12,795 bases of DNA from Chloroflexota bacterium (GCA_003648125.1 QMOE01000017.1:1-12795); one strand, 5' to 3'; counted from the first letter of the stretch, positions 1 to 7,546 are shown. Notes: generated from the letters alone by a model not told the origin. Program-made: numbers and translations.

Positions 1-1
1 A

Positions 2-376
2 GAGTCGCTGCCTGCCTCCCGCGTTTATGCCTACCGGTCCTGGCAGAGCGTGGGGGTGCGGGTGCGCGAGGGGGACGAGTTGCGCATCAGGGCCAGGGGG
101 AGCTGGGTGTACACGCCCGGCGAGTACCACGGGCCGGAAGGGCACGCCCGGTACATGTCGCCCGCATTTTACCCTCTGCCGAGTGTGCCGGGTGGGGCGC
201 TCATCGGGCGTATAGGTGAGAATGGGGAGCCGTTTTACGTGGGCCGGGCCGGCGTCTGGTGGATGAGGGAATCGGGGCTGCTCTATCTGCGCATTGATGA
301 CGACATTCTAAGCGATAACGACGGTTTTGTGACGGTCGAGGTGACTGTCGTCAGTCCCAGCCCAACGCCGAATTAG
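2..376 (+). CDS. PA-IL (LecA)-like lectin domain, C-terminal part of a larger protein (5' truncated)
   Basis: The frame is open from the left edge of the window (first complete codon at 2) to TAG at 374-376, so about 124 C-terminal residues are visible. The segment starting WQSVGVRVREGD, the central GALIGRIGENG and the ending YLRIDDDILSDNDGFVTVEV resemble the beta-sandwich of the Pseudomonas galactose-binding lectin PA-IL/LecA. In that family the last loop (Asp, Asn, Asn) binds calcium and sugar; here DDD and DND stand in that region. The final VSPSPTPN looks like a Pro/Ser tail. A GTG at 50 could in principle start a 108-residue protein, but it lies inside the domain's first strand and has no Shine-Dalgarno sequence, so I treat it as internal. 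In other bacteria such domains are appended to secreted or sensor proteins; the partner domain lies outside the window. The fold is fairly confident, sugar binding is inference. Confidence 0.7.
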   Translation, partial: ESLPASRVYAYRSWQSVGVRVREGDELRIRARGSWVYTPGEYHGPEGHARYMSPAFYPLPSVPGGALIGRIGENGEPFYVGRAGVWWMRESGLLYLRIDDDILSDNDGFVTVEVTVVSPSPTPN

Positions 377-498
377 CCAAGACTCGCCAGTTCCAACTTT
401 TGAAAAGTCGTCACGCTACAAGCGCGACCTACAAGATTGAGGCTATTTCCGGAGCAGCAAAGCACGCCTATCTGGCTCTACTGGGACTCGGGGGGGCT
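377..498. other. Convergent intergenic gap with small inverted repeats
   Basis: This 122-nt gap lies between two genes that converge. It holds a small palindrome at 396-408 (ACTTT/AAAGT arms) and an 8-bp inverted repeat with one mismatch at 410-417/421-428 with loop ACA. Neither is followed by a T-run on either strand, so a bidirectional terminator is possible but not shown. I see no ORF or RNA gene here. Confidence 0.3.
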
Positions 499-903
499 TT
501 AGGACGCGCTGAGGGCGATGGCGACGAGCGTCACCAGCAGCGCCACCAGCACGCCAACCACAACGAGGGCAATTGATGCTCGCTCAACCCGGTGCTGGAA
601 GCGGTCTGTGGCCCAGAGGAAAATTCCCCCGGCCAGCGCTGTGCCGCTCAACACGCCCGCTGTGTAAACAAAGGCCGTACCCATCAAGGCCGGCAAGTCC
701 ACAGCCACGATCAGCCGGTCAAAGATTCCCAGTGAGAAGCGACTGCCCAAAAAGGTATATCCCACACCAATCAGCAACCCAACCAGGGTTAGTGCGACGC
801 CCTGGAGTCGCCCCCGCCCATGCTCCAGCCACATCGTGATGGCCCCTAACACGATCAGCGCCAGTGCGAACGTGAGCACAACGATAGAGATAAAATCAAT
901 CAC
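499..903 (-). CDS. Small four-helix integral membrane protein, unknown function
   Basis: The product is a 134-residue, very hydrophobic protein. Four likely membrane helices lie at roughly residues 3-25, 34-54, 70-101 and 108-132. They are separated by short loops carrying charged residues (EHGRGR after helix 1, DRFQHRVER before helix 4). I recognise no family motif or catalytic residue. The start is a GTG at 903 with a weak AAGGT 9 nt upstream that overlaps the stop codon of the uracil-DNA glycosylase gene. The gap is only 12 nt, so the two are almost certainly co-transcribed and translationally coupled. This is the last gene of the minus-strand cluster and ends at TAA facing the lectin gene. 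The hydrophobic pattern and neighbour spacing support a real gene; function is unknown. Confidence 0.7.
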   Translation of the reverse strand: MIDFISIVVLTFALALIVLGAITMWLEHGRGRLQGVALTLVGLLIGVGYTFLGSRFSLGIFDRLIVAVDLPALMGTAFVYTAGVLSGTALAGGIFLWATDRFQHRVERASIALVVVGVLVALLVTLVAIALSAS

Positions 904-915
904 CTGACATCTACC

Positions 916-1518
916 TTAAAACAGCTTTAACTGTTCCACATCTGTGGGAATCTGAGATTCGGCGATCTGGGCCGCCTGCTCAATCAGATCAGGAATACGC
1001 AGCATGTCCTCCTTGATGACGCTGCGCAGGCTGGGCTGATGCAGCGCCGCTGCCGGGTGGTACATCGGATAGTAGAGCACGCCGTCAATCTTGCGCGGCT
1101 GGCCGTGAATGCGGGAGATGCGCGCTTTGGGGAAGGCCCGCGCCATCGAAAAGCGTCCCAGCGTCACCACCAGCTTGGGCTGGATCAGCTCAATCTGCCG
1201 GTCGAGAAATGGCTTGCAGGTTTCGATCTCCTCCGGCAGTGGATCGCGGTTGCCGGGCGGGCGGCACTTGATGACGTTGGCGATAAAGACATCCTTCCGC
1301 GTCAGGCCGATGCTCTCTAGCAACTCGTCCAGGAACTTGCCCGCCGCCCCCACAAACGGACGTCCCTGCTGGTCCTCGTGAAAGCCCGGCGCTTCGCCGA
1401 TGAGCATGATGTCGGCGTTCTCCGGCCCATCGCCGGGCACCGTGTTGGTCCTGCCCCGATGTAAAAGACATCGCGTACATTTGGCGATCTCTGCCGCCAG
1501 CAATTCCAACTCTGACAC
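916..1518 (-). CDS. udg: Family 4 (UDGa) iron-sulfur uracil-DNA glycosylase
   Basis: This enzyme removes uracil from DNA in the cytoplasm, starting base-excision repair of deaminated cytosine. The 200-residue product has the family 4 hallmarks. The [4Fe-4S] ligands are Cys14 and Cys17 (CTRC), Cys85 (in NVIKCRPPGNRDP) and Cys101 (ETCKPF). Motif 1 is GEAPG at 41-45, followed by GRPFVGAAG. The C-terminal motif is HPAAAL with His154. The cysteine spacing is close to that I recall for the Thermus thermophilus enzyme. The frame opens further upstream to an ATG at 1581, but a perfect AGGAGG sits 6 nt before the GTG at 1518, and that start puts the first cysteine at residue 14 as usual. The gene is 105 nt downstream of the zinc-ribbon gene and 12 nt upstream of the membrane-protein gene. 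Family assignment is very secure. Confidence 0.95.
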   Translation of the reverse strand: MSELELLAAEIAKCTRCLLHRGRTNTVPGDGPENADIMLIGEAPGFHEDQQGRPFVGAAGKFLDELLESIGLTRKDVFIANVIKCRPPGNRDPLPEEIETCKPFLDRQIELIQPKLVVTLGRFSMARAFPKARISRIHGQPRKIDGVLYYPMYHPAAALHQPSLRSVIKEDMLRIPDLIEQAAQIAESQIPTDVEQLKLF

Positions 1519-1524
1519 GCTCTC

Positions 1525-1530
1525 CCTCCT
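1525..1530 (-). promoter_or_regulatory. Ribosome-binding site that sets the udg start
   Basis: On the minus strand AGGAGG occupies 1530-1525, 6 nt before the GTG at 1518. It is the strongest Shine-Dalgarno in this area and argues for the GTG over the upstream ATG at 1581, which would add 21 residues not typical of the family. Confidence 0.8.
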
Positions 1531-1623
1531 ATCTATCGTGATAAAAAACTGCCGGTTTAGGGGAACTTTTGACGTAGCCACAAAGTATGGAAACCTCGGC
1601 TACATTGCCCCATCCGTTCAGTC

Positions 1624-2259
1624 CTACTGCGGCTTGCCACATTCCGGGCAGAACTTGGAGCCGACTGGAATTTCGCTCCCACATTCCGTGCAGAACTTGA
1701 CCGCCGTCAGCGGAGCGCCGCACTCGGCGCAGAACTTGCCCCCGCTGACCGGCGCCCCGCACTTGGGACAAACCGCCTTGATTACACCGTCGAACGCCTC
1801 CGCCGCGACCTGCTCGCTCGCCGCCGCGTGGGCCACCTCCCGCGCCGCCGTGATGGCCGCCTCGGCCTGCATCGCCGACATCTCCACCGCCAGGTCAGGG
1901 GCACAATCTTTGCACAGCCCCCGCGTCTCGTTCCAACAGCGCTCCACGCACACCCAACTATTGCAACGCGGACATTGACGAAAGTTTGGCTTGACCTGCT
2001 CGACCGCCCGGCTAAATGCCTTGTCTTGCTCTCTTTCCCACGCTGCAGAGTGGACCCGATCGCCCACGCTGGCCGCCCTGCCGAACACGCCGCCCAGCAA
2101 ACCACTGGCTACGTCCAGAGCTTCACTCGCGATCCCCGTGGCCGAGGCCACGAATGGGGTGCGATAGCCGGTTCCACACCTATCGCAGAGGAACTCGAAC
2201 TGGAACCCCATCTCGGTGCTTTCATCGTTATAGTTGCGGACAAACTTGATCAGTTCCAT
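1624..2259 (-). CDS. Cytosolic multi-zinc-ribbon protein, unknown function
   Basis: The 211-residue product is cysteine-rich and has no signal peptide. In order it shows: CDRC (25-28) near the N-terminus; a small-residue-rich segment (about 38-72, low-complexity Gly/Ala/Ser); a central cluster CPRC...CVERC...CKDC (96, 99, 104, 108, 116, 119) resembling a RING- or treble-clef-type zinc site; an Ala/Glu-rich helical, possibly coiled-coil stretch (123-160); and two consecutive C-terminal zinc ribbons, CPKC/CAEC (164-180) and CTEC/CPEC (190-207), the double-zinc-ribbon (DZR) pattern. Start ATG 2259 has a perfect AGGAGG 5 nt upstream; the open frame up to 2604 runs through rimI in another frame and is rejected. 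Similar zinc-ribbon proteins of unknown role are, to my recollection, frequent in Chloroflexota. A scaffold or nucleic-acid/protein-binding role is only a guess. It has its own predicted promoter. Confidence 0.85.
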   Translation of the reverse strand: MELIKFVRNYNDESTEMGFQFEFLCDRCGTGYRTPFVASATGIASEALDVASGLLGGVFGRAASVGDRVHSAAWEREQDKAFSRAVEQVKPNFRQCPRCNSWVCVERCWNETRGLCKDCAPDLAVEMSAMQAEAAITAAREVAHAAASEQVAAEAFDGVIKAVCPKCGAPVSGGKFCAECGAPLTAVKFCTECGSEIPVGSKFCPECGKPQ

Positions 2260-2264
2260 TGCTG

Positions 2265-2270
2265 CCTCCT
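2265..2270 (-). promoter_or_regulatory. Ribosome-binding site of the zinc-ribbon gene
   Basis: AGGAGG at 2270-2265 on the minus strand stands 5 nt before ATG 2259. It decides the start and excludes the 115-codon N-terminal extension that is open in the same frame. Confidence 0.8.
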
Positions 2271-2287
2271 CAACCCTGCTGAGAGAG

Positions 2288-2316
2288 ATTATATCGTATC
2301 CCCATCCTTTTGTCCA
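2288..2316 (-). promoter_or_regulatory. Internal promoter for the zinc-ribbon gene
   Basis: On the minus strand TGGACA (2316-2311, five of six matches to TTGACA) is followed after exactly 17 nt by a perfect TATAAT (2293-2288). The -10 box overlaps the stop codon of rimI. Initiation would fall near 2281 and leave a leader of only about 22 nt before ATG 2259. This suggests the zinc-ribbon, udg and membrane-protein genes can be transcribed independently of the t6A genes. Confidence 0.65.
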
Positions 2317-2921
2317 ACGTCTGACCACTGCCGGAGCAGCCGCGCCTCCAGCGTCCGCCGCAGCCCGGCCAATTGCGTCCGGTAAGCATCCGCGCTCGCC
2401 TCGACATCCATCAGCCAGGCATCCTCGCCATCCCGGTAATAACCTCGCTGGACACTCTTGAATCGGAAGCCGCACTTGCGGTACATATTCTGGGCCACCT
2501 GATTGGAAGCGCGCACCTCCAACGAGATCAAGCTCATCCCTAATTCTAACGCCTGTTCCACTGCTGCCAGCAGCAATAACTCTCCCAAACCCTTCCCCCG
2601 CCACTCGGGGTGGACGGCGATAGTGCTGATGTGCGCCTCTGCCGACTGGCGTCTGAAGCCCACATACCCGATCACCCGGCTCCGACCCGGCAAGCCCATC
2701 ACGCCGCGTAGCCAGCGGCGCCAGCCACGCTCTGGTGGAGCACCCTCATCCGTTGGCGGTTTCAACAAGACGTAATAAGAGGAGCGCGTGTTGTGATTCA
2801 GTTCGTACAGGTAAGACGAAGCCGGCCAGGGGGTGGGGTAAGAAAGCTTCTCGATAGCGACTACCGTCGGGACGTCTTCCGGCTCCATCGGACGGATGGT
2901 GTAGGGCAAAAGTTGGTTCAT
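2289..2921 (-). CDS. rimI: RimI-like GNAT protein N-acetyltransferase
   Basis: RimI transfers acetyl from acetyl-CoA to the N-terminal amine of ribosomal protein S18. The 210-residue product starts IRPMEPEDVPTVVAIEKLSYPTPW, the usual RimI opening. It has the acetyl-CoA loop RGKGLG (108-113) after ISTIAVHPEW, then SLEVRASNQVAQNMYRKCGF (about 133-152) and YYRDGEDAWLM (161-171), all typical. It is about 60 residues longer than E. coli RimI. The extra length is an insertion rich in Pro and Arg/Trp at about 54-82, between beta strands of the N-terminal half, and a basic tail after about 175. Its ATG overlaps the TGA of tsaB (ATGA), so translation is coupled. Neighbourhood with tsaB and tsaE is the standard arrangement in many bacteria. 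The exact substrate is inferred. Confidence 0.92.
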   Translation of the reverse strand: MNQLLPYTIRPMEPEDVPTVVAIEKLSYPTPWPASSYLYELNHNTRSSYYVLLKPPTDEGAPPERGWRRWLRGVMGLPGRSRVIGYVGFRRQSAEAHISTIAVHPEWRGKGLGELLLLAAVEQALELGMSLISLEVRASNQVAQNMYRKCGFRFKSVQRGYYRDGEDAWLMDVEASADAYRTQLAGLRRTLEARLLRQWSDVGQKDGDTI

Positions 2922-3577
2922 TGAGCAGGATACTGAAGGTAGATGGGGGCCAACGTGGCCGGGTCGTCGGTCTCGCCCCGGTTCAATCTCTGCCAGGCCA
3001 ACTCTGCCAGAAAGCCGGCCCGCCGCAGTCGCGCGGCCGCTGGCAGGAGCACGGCCAGTTCGCCGAGAGCGGCCAACGCCTCGGCCCCCTCTTGGTCAAC
3101 CTCGCCACAGAACAGGGTGGGGGAAGTCGTCTTTTCCACCAGGGACGCCCAGGTAGTGAGCTGCGGCTCCTGGCGCATGCGCCACTCCCCATTCCGCCAG
3201 CGGTAGATGGCGACGCAGATGCGCCGCCGCCCGGCCTGCAACACCGCGCACAACGGCCGGCGATCCCGTCCCTGGGCCGCCGCGACCACGTCGAGTGTCG
3301 GCACGCCGACCAACGGTAGCCCCCGCGCCAGCGCCAATCCCTTGGCCAGGGCCACTCCCACCCGCAACCCGGTGAAGGAGCCAGGCCCCCGCGTCACCGC
3401 TACTCCGCTGAGATGCTCGGCCCCGAGTCCCAACTGCTCCAACGCGGCCACCAGGCGAGGCATCAACTCGACCGTGTGCCGGCGAGATGTCTCCCACGTG
3501 TGCTCCACTCGCACCCGGAAGCCATCGTGCAGCGCCAGGCTGGCGTGGCTGGTAGCGGTATCAATGGCGACTAACAT
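2918..3577 (-). CDS. tsaB: tRNA t6A37 biosynthesis protein TsaB
   Basis: TsaB (YeaZ) is the non-catalytic ASKHA-fold partner that dimerises with TsaD and, with TsaE, moves threonylcarbamoyl onto A37 of ANN-decoding tRNAs. The 219-residue product begins MLVAIDTATSHASLAL, the family's first ATPase-like strand. It carries the signature RGPGSFTGLRVG at 63-74 followed by the usual helix ALAKGLALARGLPLVGVPTLD. Start ATG 3577 follows AGGGAG, which overlaps the tsaE stop; the open extension up to 3751 lies antisense-free inside tsaE in another frame and is rejected. The downstream rimI overlaps by 4 nt. tsaD, the catalytic partner, is not in this window. Assignment is secure. Confidence 0.93.
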   Translation of the reverse strand: MLVAIDTATSHASLALHDGFRVRVEHTWETSRRHTVELMPRLVAALEQLGLGAEHLSGVAVTRGPGSFTGLRVGVALAKGLALARGLPLVGVPTLDVVAAAQGRDRRPLCAVLQAGRRRICVAIYRWRNGEWRMRQEPQLTTWASLVEKTTSPTLFCGEVDQEGAEALAALGELAVLLPAAARLRRAGFLAELAWQRLNRGETDDPATLAPIYLQYPAQ

Positions 3578-3582
3578 GCTCC

Positions 3583-4089
3583 CTATGCTCCAAAGGCTGC
3601 GCGGCGAAATTCTCGCAGCAGTGCCGTATGACGCTCTCCCCGCGCCGTGAAGCACATTGCCCGGCGGGTTTGATTGACGAGATCTAACTCGATCCACAAA
3701 TACTCGGGCGGCATCAGTGCCCGCGCCCGCTCCGCCCACTCCACGACGCATATCGCGCGCGCGTCTCCCAGAAACTCGTCCACCCCCAGCCCAAATGTCT
3801 CCTCTGCGCCAGAGATGCGGTAGAGATCAACGTGGTAGAGCCGCACAAGCCCATCGGCCCGCGCGTACTCGCGGACCAGGACAAAAGTGGGGCTGACGAG
3901 CGGCTGGCTCACCCCCCAGCCCCGGCCTATGCCCTGCGCCAGGCAGGTCTTGCCCGCCCCCAGCGGCCCCTCCAGGCAGACCACATCTCCACCGCGCAAC
4001 AACGCGCCCAGGCGCGCTCCCAGCCGCTGTGTTTGATCTGGACTGCGACTTACAAATTCCAACGTGTGCTCATTGAGAATTGGGGCCAT
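3583..4089 (-). CDS. tsaE: tRNA t6A37 biosynthesis ATPase TsaE
   Basis: TsaE (YjeE) is the P-loop ATPase that supports turnover of the TsaB-TsaD t6A transferase. The 168-residue product has a Walker A GPLGAGKT at 41-48, the switch-like VSPTF at 65-69, HVDLYR at 86-91 and the Walker B-like VVEWAE at 115-120, all family hallmarks in the usual order. Length is near the normal 150-160. The start ATG 4089 has AGGAG 7 nt upstream. It is the first gene of the minus-strand cluster, 5 nt ahead of tsaB, behind a sigma70-type promoter at 4127-4155. Assignment is secure. Confidence 0.94.
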   Translation of the reverse strand: MAPILNEHTLEFVSRSPDQTQRLGARLGALLRGGDVVCLEGPLGAGKTCLAQGIGRGWGVSQPLVSPTFVLVREYARADGLVRLYHVDLYRISGAEETFGLGVDEFLGDARAICVVEWAERARALMPPEYLWIELDLVNQTRRAMCFTARGERHTALLREFRRAAFGA

Positions 4090-4126
4090 CCAGAAACTCC
4101 TGACAAAGTATAATCAACCCCAAATG

Positions 4127-4155
4127 ATTATACAACCGTTGTGTAGGCTCGACAA
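4127..4155 (-). promoter_or_regulatory. Promoter of the tsaE-tsaB-rimI operon
   Basis: On the minus strand TTGTCG (4155-4150) and a perfect TATAAT (4132-4127) are separated by exactly 17 nt. The start point would be about 4120, some 31 nt upstream of tsaE. A second overlapping candidate, TTGTAT then TATACT (-10 at 4112-4107) also with 17-nt spacing, lies just downstream and could act as a tandem start. Confidence 0.65.
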
Positions 4156-4186
4156 GCGGCGGCTAGCGCAAAGCAAAAAATAGAGT

Positions 4187-4192
4187 TATAAT
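4187..4192 (+). promoter_or_regulatory. Putative -10 box for the metallophosphoesterase gene
   Basis: A perfect TATAAT lies 33 nt upstream of the GTG at 4225. The expected -35 position (TAGCGC near 4164-4169) is poor, so this is a half-supported promoter. It is divergent from the tsaE promoter, whose -35 box ends at 4155. Confidence 0.4.
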
Positions 4193-4224
4193 ACCGCCTA
4201 CCTCTCACATGGAGCAATGACATC

Positions 4225-4953
<729 letters not shown>

Positions 4954-5022
4954 CAGGGGAACCTTTTCGTCACCAGGAGCGTCCAGAGAGCAATGGCTTT
5001 TAACAAAAAGGGGGAAAATGCA

Positions 5023-5910
5023 ATGAGTAAGAAATTTATGTACGCCGTCATCGCCTCTGTTCTAGTCTCGATCACCGCGGGCTGTGGCTACGCCGCAAGG
5101 TCTGAGCCTGTGAGAATGTACGAACAAGAAGCTCCGGTCGAGATGCCGCCGTCCGCTGAGGAGGGATATGCTCCTGGTGAGCCAGCCTCCGGCGCGGCGG
5201 ACTATTCCACCATCGAGCGGATCATCATCCGCACCGGCTCGCTCAGCCTGGTGGTGCCGAATACCGAGACCGCCCTCGACGAAATCAACGGCCTGGTGGA
5301 TGACCTGGAAGGGTATATCGTCGAGTCGAACACGTACAAGTACCAGGAGGGCCTGCGGGCTTCTGTCACGCTGCGCGTCCCCGCCGAAAGCTTTGACGTC
5401 GCCCTGGAGCGCATCCGCGCCCTGGCGACCGAAGTGCGCAGCGAGAACGTCTCCGGGCAGGACGTGACCGAGGAATACGTGGACTTGCAGTCCAGTCTCC
5501 GCAATCGAGAAGCGACCCAGGCCCGGCTGCTCGAGTACCTGGAGGGCGCCGAAGACACCGAGGCCGCCCTGGCCGTTGACGGGCAATTGCGCCAGATTGA
5601 GGCCGAGATCGAACATCTCAAGGGGCGTATCCAGTATCTGGAGCAATCGGCGGCTATGGCGACGATCAGCGTTGACATCACCCCCGACGAACTGGCCCAG
5701 CCCATCCAGATCGGCGGCTGGCACCCGGAGGGCACACTGCGCAGCGCGTTCCAGTCCCTCATCCGGGTGCTCCAATTCCTGGTGGATGCGGCCATCGTCC
5801 TCGTCGTCCTTATCATTCCAGTACTGCTCGCAGTGGCCGCGCCCATAGCCGGGCTGTTCTTCCTGGTGCGCGCCATCGTCCGCCGCCGCCGCGCCCGCAA
5901 GACGAATTAG
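5023..5910 (+). CDS. DUF4349-type lipoprotein with C-terminal membrane helix
   Basis: The 295-residue product starts MSKKFMYAVIASVLVSITAGCG, a signal peptide with a near-lipobox TAGC (Cys21), then a low-complexity acidic/Pro spacer (to about 60). The body (about 62-220) matches the DUF4349 pattern: RIIIRTGSLSLVV, DDLEGYIVES, RVPAESFDVALERI, ENVSGQDVTEEYVDLQSSLRN, and a coiled-coil-like segment about 150-212. One strong membrane helix follows at about 253-284 and then a basic tail RRRRARK. The layout implies an extracytoplasmic domain held at both ends in the membrane. Family function is unknown; an envelope-stress role is sometimes guessed. ATG 5023 has AGGGGG 8 nt upstream and gives a proper signal peptide; the in-frame ATG 4993 would add ten residues. 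A strong hairpin follows directly. Confidence 0.85.
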   Translation: MSKKFMYAVIASVLVSITAGCGYAARSEPVRMYEQEAPVEMPPSAEEGYAPGEPASGAADYSTIERIIIRTGSLSLVVPNTETALDEINGLVDDLEGYIVESNTYKYQEGLRASVTLRVPAESFDVALERIRALATEVRSENVSGQDVTEEYVDLQSSLRNREATQARLLEYLEGAEDTEAALAVDGQLRQIEAEIEHLKGRIQYLEQSAAMATISVDITPDELAQPIQIGGWHPEGTLRSAFQSLIRVLQFLVDAAIVLVVLIIPVLLAVAAPIAGLFFLVRAIVRRRRARKTN

Positions 5911-5913
5911 TGG

Positions 5914-5946
5914 AGACTGGCGCAGTCTTGAAGACTGCGCCAGTCT
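5914..5946 (+). terminator. Strong hairpin after the DUF4349 gene
   Basis: A perfect 14-bp inverted repeat (5914-5927 and 5933-5946, core GACTGGCGCAGTC) with loop TTGAA begins 4 nt after the stop codon. Only a short T-rich stretch (TTTCT) follows on the plus strand. It is well placed as an intrinsic terminator separating this gene from comM, but the weak T-tract leaves open a dispersed palindromic repeat. Confidence 0.6.
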
Positions 5947-5963
5947 TTCTGACGAGACCTGGC

Positions 5964-5992
5964 TTGCCCCCGTTCACCCTCTGTGTTACACT
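5964..5992 (+). promoter_or_regulatory. Putative promoter of comM
   Basis: TTGCCC (5964-5969) and TACACT (5987-5992) are separated by 17 nt, each matching four of six consensus bases. Initiation would fall near 5999, about 24 nt upstream of the comM ATG. Confidence 0.5.
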
Positions 5993-6022
5993 ATGCGCAT
6001 CATTGTACCACCGGAGTTGTGA

Positions 6023-7546
6023 ATGCTTGCTCAGGTCACCAGTTGCGCCCTCGTGGGGTTGGAGGGCGTCCTCGTAGATGTGGAGGTGGATACCTCGCGA
6101 GGGATGCCGTCGCTCGTCATCGTCGGCCTGCCCGACGCCGCCGTCAAAGAATCGAGCGAACGGGTGCGGGCGGCGGTCAAGAACTCGGGACTGGTCTTCC
6201 CCAGCAAGCGCATCACGGTCAACCTGGCCCCGGCCGATATCCGCAAAGCCGGCCCGTCCTACGATCTCCCCATCGCCGTGGGGGTGCTCATCGCCTCCGA
6301 GCAAGTCTGGCCCCAGGAGGTCGAGAACACGCTCTTCACCGGCGAGCTTTCCCTGGATGGCTCCGTGCGCCACGTCAACGGCGTCCTGCCTATCGCGGCG
6401 GTGGCGCGCCAGCAGGGCATCCAGCGCGTATTCGTCCCCGCGGGCGACGCGCCCGAGGCGGCCCTGATCGAGGGGCTAGAGGTTATCCCGGTCGAGAGCC
6501 TGGGCCAACTGACCGCCCACCTGCAAGGGCTGCGTTCGATCCCCCCTTACACGCCCACTCTCGACTCGACCTCGTTGCCGCTGCCCCAGTATGCAGCCGA
6601 CTTTGCCGAGATCAAGGGACAGGAACACGTCAAGCGGGCGCTGGAGGTGGCTGCCGCCGGCGGACACAACGTCCTGATGATCGGCCCGCCCGGCGCCGGC
6701 AAGACGCTGCTGGCCCGCTCAATGCCCTCCATCCTGCCGACGATGACCATCGAAGAATCGCTGGACGTGACCAAAATCTATAGCATCGCCGGGATGCTGC
6801 CGCCGGACACCCCTCTCCTCCGCCACCGGCCCTTCCGCGCGCCCCATCACACCATCAGCCACGCCGGGCTGGTCGGCGGCGGGCATTGGCCGCGCCCCGG
6901 CGAGATCAGCCTGGCCCATCGGGGCGTGCTCTTCCTGGACGAGCTACCCGAGTTCGGCACGCGCATCCTGGAAGGGCTGCGGCAGCCGCTGGAGGATCAC
7001 AAGGTATCCATCGCCCGCGCCACCGGTACGTTGACCTTCCCGGCCAACTTTATGTTCGTGGCGGCGATGAATCCCTGCCCCTGCGGTTACTATGGCGACC
7101 CGGTGCGCGAGTGCACCTGCTCCATGCAGACCATCAGCCGTTACCAAAAGCGCATCTCTGGGCCGCTCCTGGACCGGATTGACATCCACGTACAAGTACC
7201 CCGAGTGGACTATGACAAGCTGACCGACAAGCGGCTGGGGGAACCATCGGAGGCGATCCGGGCGCGGGTGGAGCGGGCGCGAAATGTGCAACGGAAGCGG
7301 TTTGCCGATACGCCGCTCAGTTGCAACGCCGATATGGGGCCGACCGAGGTGCGCAAAATCTGCCAATTGGACGAGACCGGGAGGGGGCTGGTGCGGGCCG
7401 CCATGCAACAACTCCAGATGAGCGCGCGGGCCTTTCACCGCATCCTCAAACTATCCCGCACCATCGCGGACCTGGCTGGCAGCGAGCGCATCGAGACCGC
7501 CCACCTGGCCGAGGCGATCCAGTACCGGCCGCGGCGAGCAGCCTGA
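6023..7546 (+). CDS. comM: ComM/YifB-type AAA+ ATPase (Mg-chelatase ChlI family)
   Basis: ComM is a hexameric AAA+ helicase that promotes branch migration while transformed DNA is integrated. The 507-residue product has the ComM domain order: an N-terminal Lon-S5-like ChlI domain (about 1-170, GMPSLVIVGLPDAAVKESSERV and the SLDG...PIA region), then the AAA+ core. Walker A is GPPGAGKT (221-228), Walker B LFLDE (303-307), and GPLLDRID (380-387) holds the sensor/arginine-finger region. Four cysteines in MNPCPCGYYGDP...CTC (352, 354, 364, 366) form the family zinc site. The C-terminal Mg-chelatase lid is about 410-503. Full length compared with the usual ~500-510. ATG 6023 has GGAG 6 nt upstream. 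It is followed after 65 nt by comEC. The subgroup is clear; participation in transformation here is inferred. Confidence 0.93.
   Translation: MLAQVTSCALVGLEGVLVDVEVDTSRGMPSLVIVGLPDAAVKESSERVRAAVKNSGLVFPSKRITVNLAPADIRKAGPSYDLPIAVGVLIASEQVWPQEVENTLFTGELSLDGSVRHVNGVLPIAAVARQQGIQRVFVPAGDAPEAALIEGLEVIPVESLGQLTAHLQGLRSIPPYTPTLDSTSLPLPQYAADFAEIKGQEHVKRALEVAAAGGHNVLMIGPPGAGKTLLARSMPSILPTMTIEESLDVTKIYSIAGMLPPDTPLLRHRPFRAPHHTISHAGLVGGGHWPRPGEISLAHRGVLFLDELPEFGTRILEGLRQPLEDHKVSIARATGTLTFPANFMFVAAMNPCPCGYYGDPVRECTCSMQTISRYQKRISGPLLDRIDIHVQVPRVDYDKLTDKRLGEPSEAIRARVERARNVQRKRFADTPLSCNADMGPTEVRKICQLDETGRGLVRAAMQQLQMSARAFHRILKLSRTIADLAGSERIETAHLAEAIQYRPRRAA

Noticed and set aside
1540..1610. Intrinsic terminator between the zinc-ribbon gene and udg
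   Set aside because: A T-run (TTTTTT on the minus strand) follows a possible GGTTT/AAACC stem, but the loop is about 30 nt and the stem is interrupted, so support is too weak to list.
2260..2604. N-terminal extension of the zinc-ribbon protein to 2604
   Set aside because: It lies in another frame of rimI, reads as shadow sequence, and the perfect AGGAGG before ATG 2259 sets the start.
3578..3751. N-terminal extension of TsaB to 3751
   Set aside because: It overlaps tsaE in another frame; TsaB proteins begin at the MLVAIDTATS segment and a ribosome-binding site precedes that ATG.
5062..5775. 237-codon open frame on the minus strand opposite the DUF4349 gene, and a similar one at 5202-5900
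   Set aside because: Both are antisense shadows produced by GC-rich codon bias; neither shows family motifs, while the plus-strand frame has a signal peptide, domain and membrane helix.
5983..6783. 266-codon plus-strand frame overlapping comM
   Set aside because: It is an alternate frame of comM with Arg/Gly/Pro-rich shadow composition.
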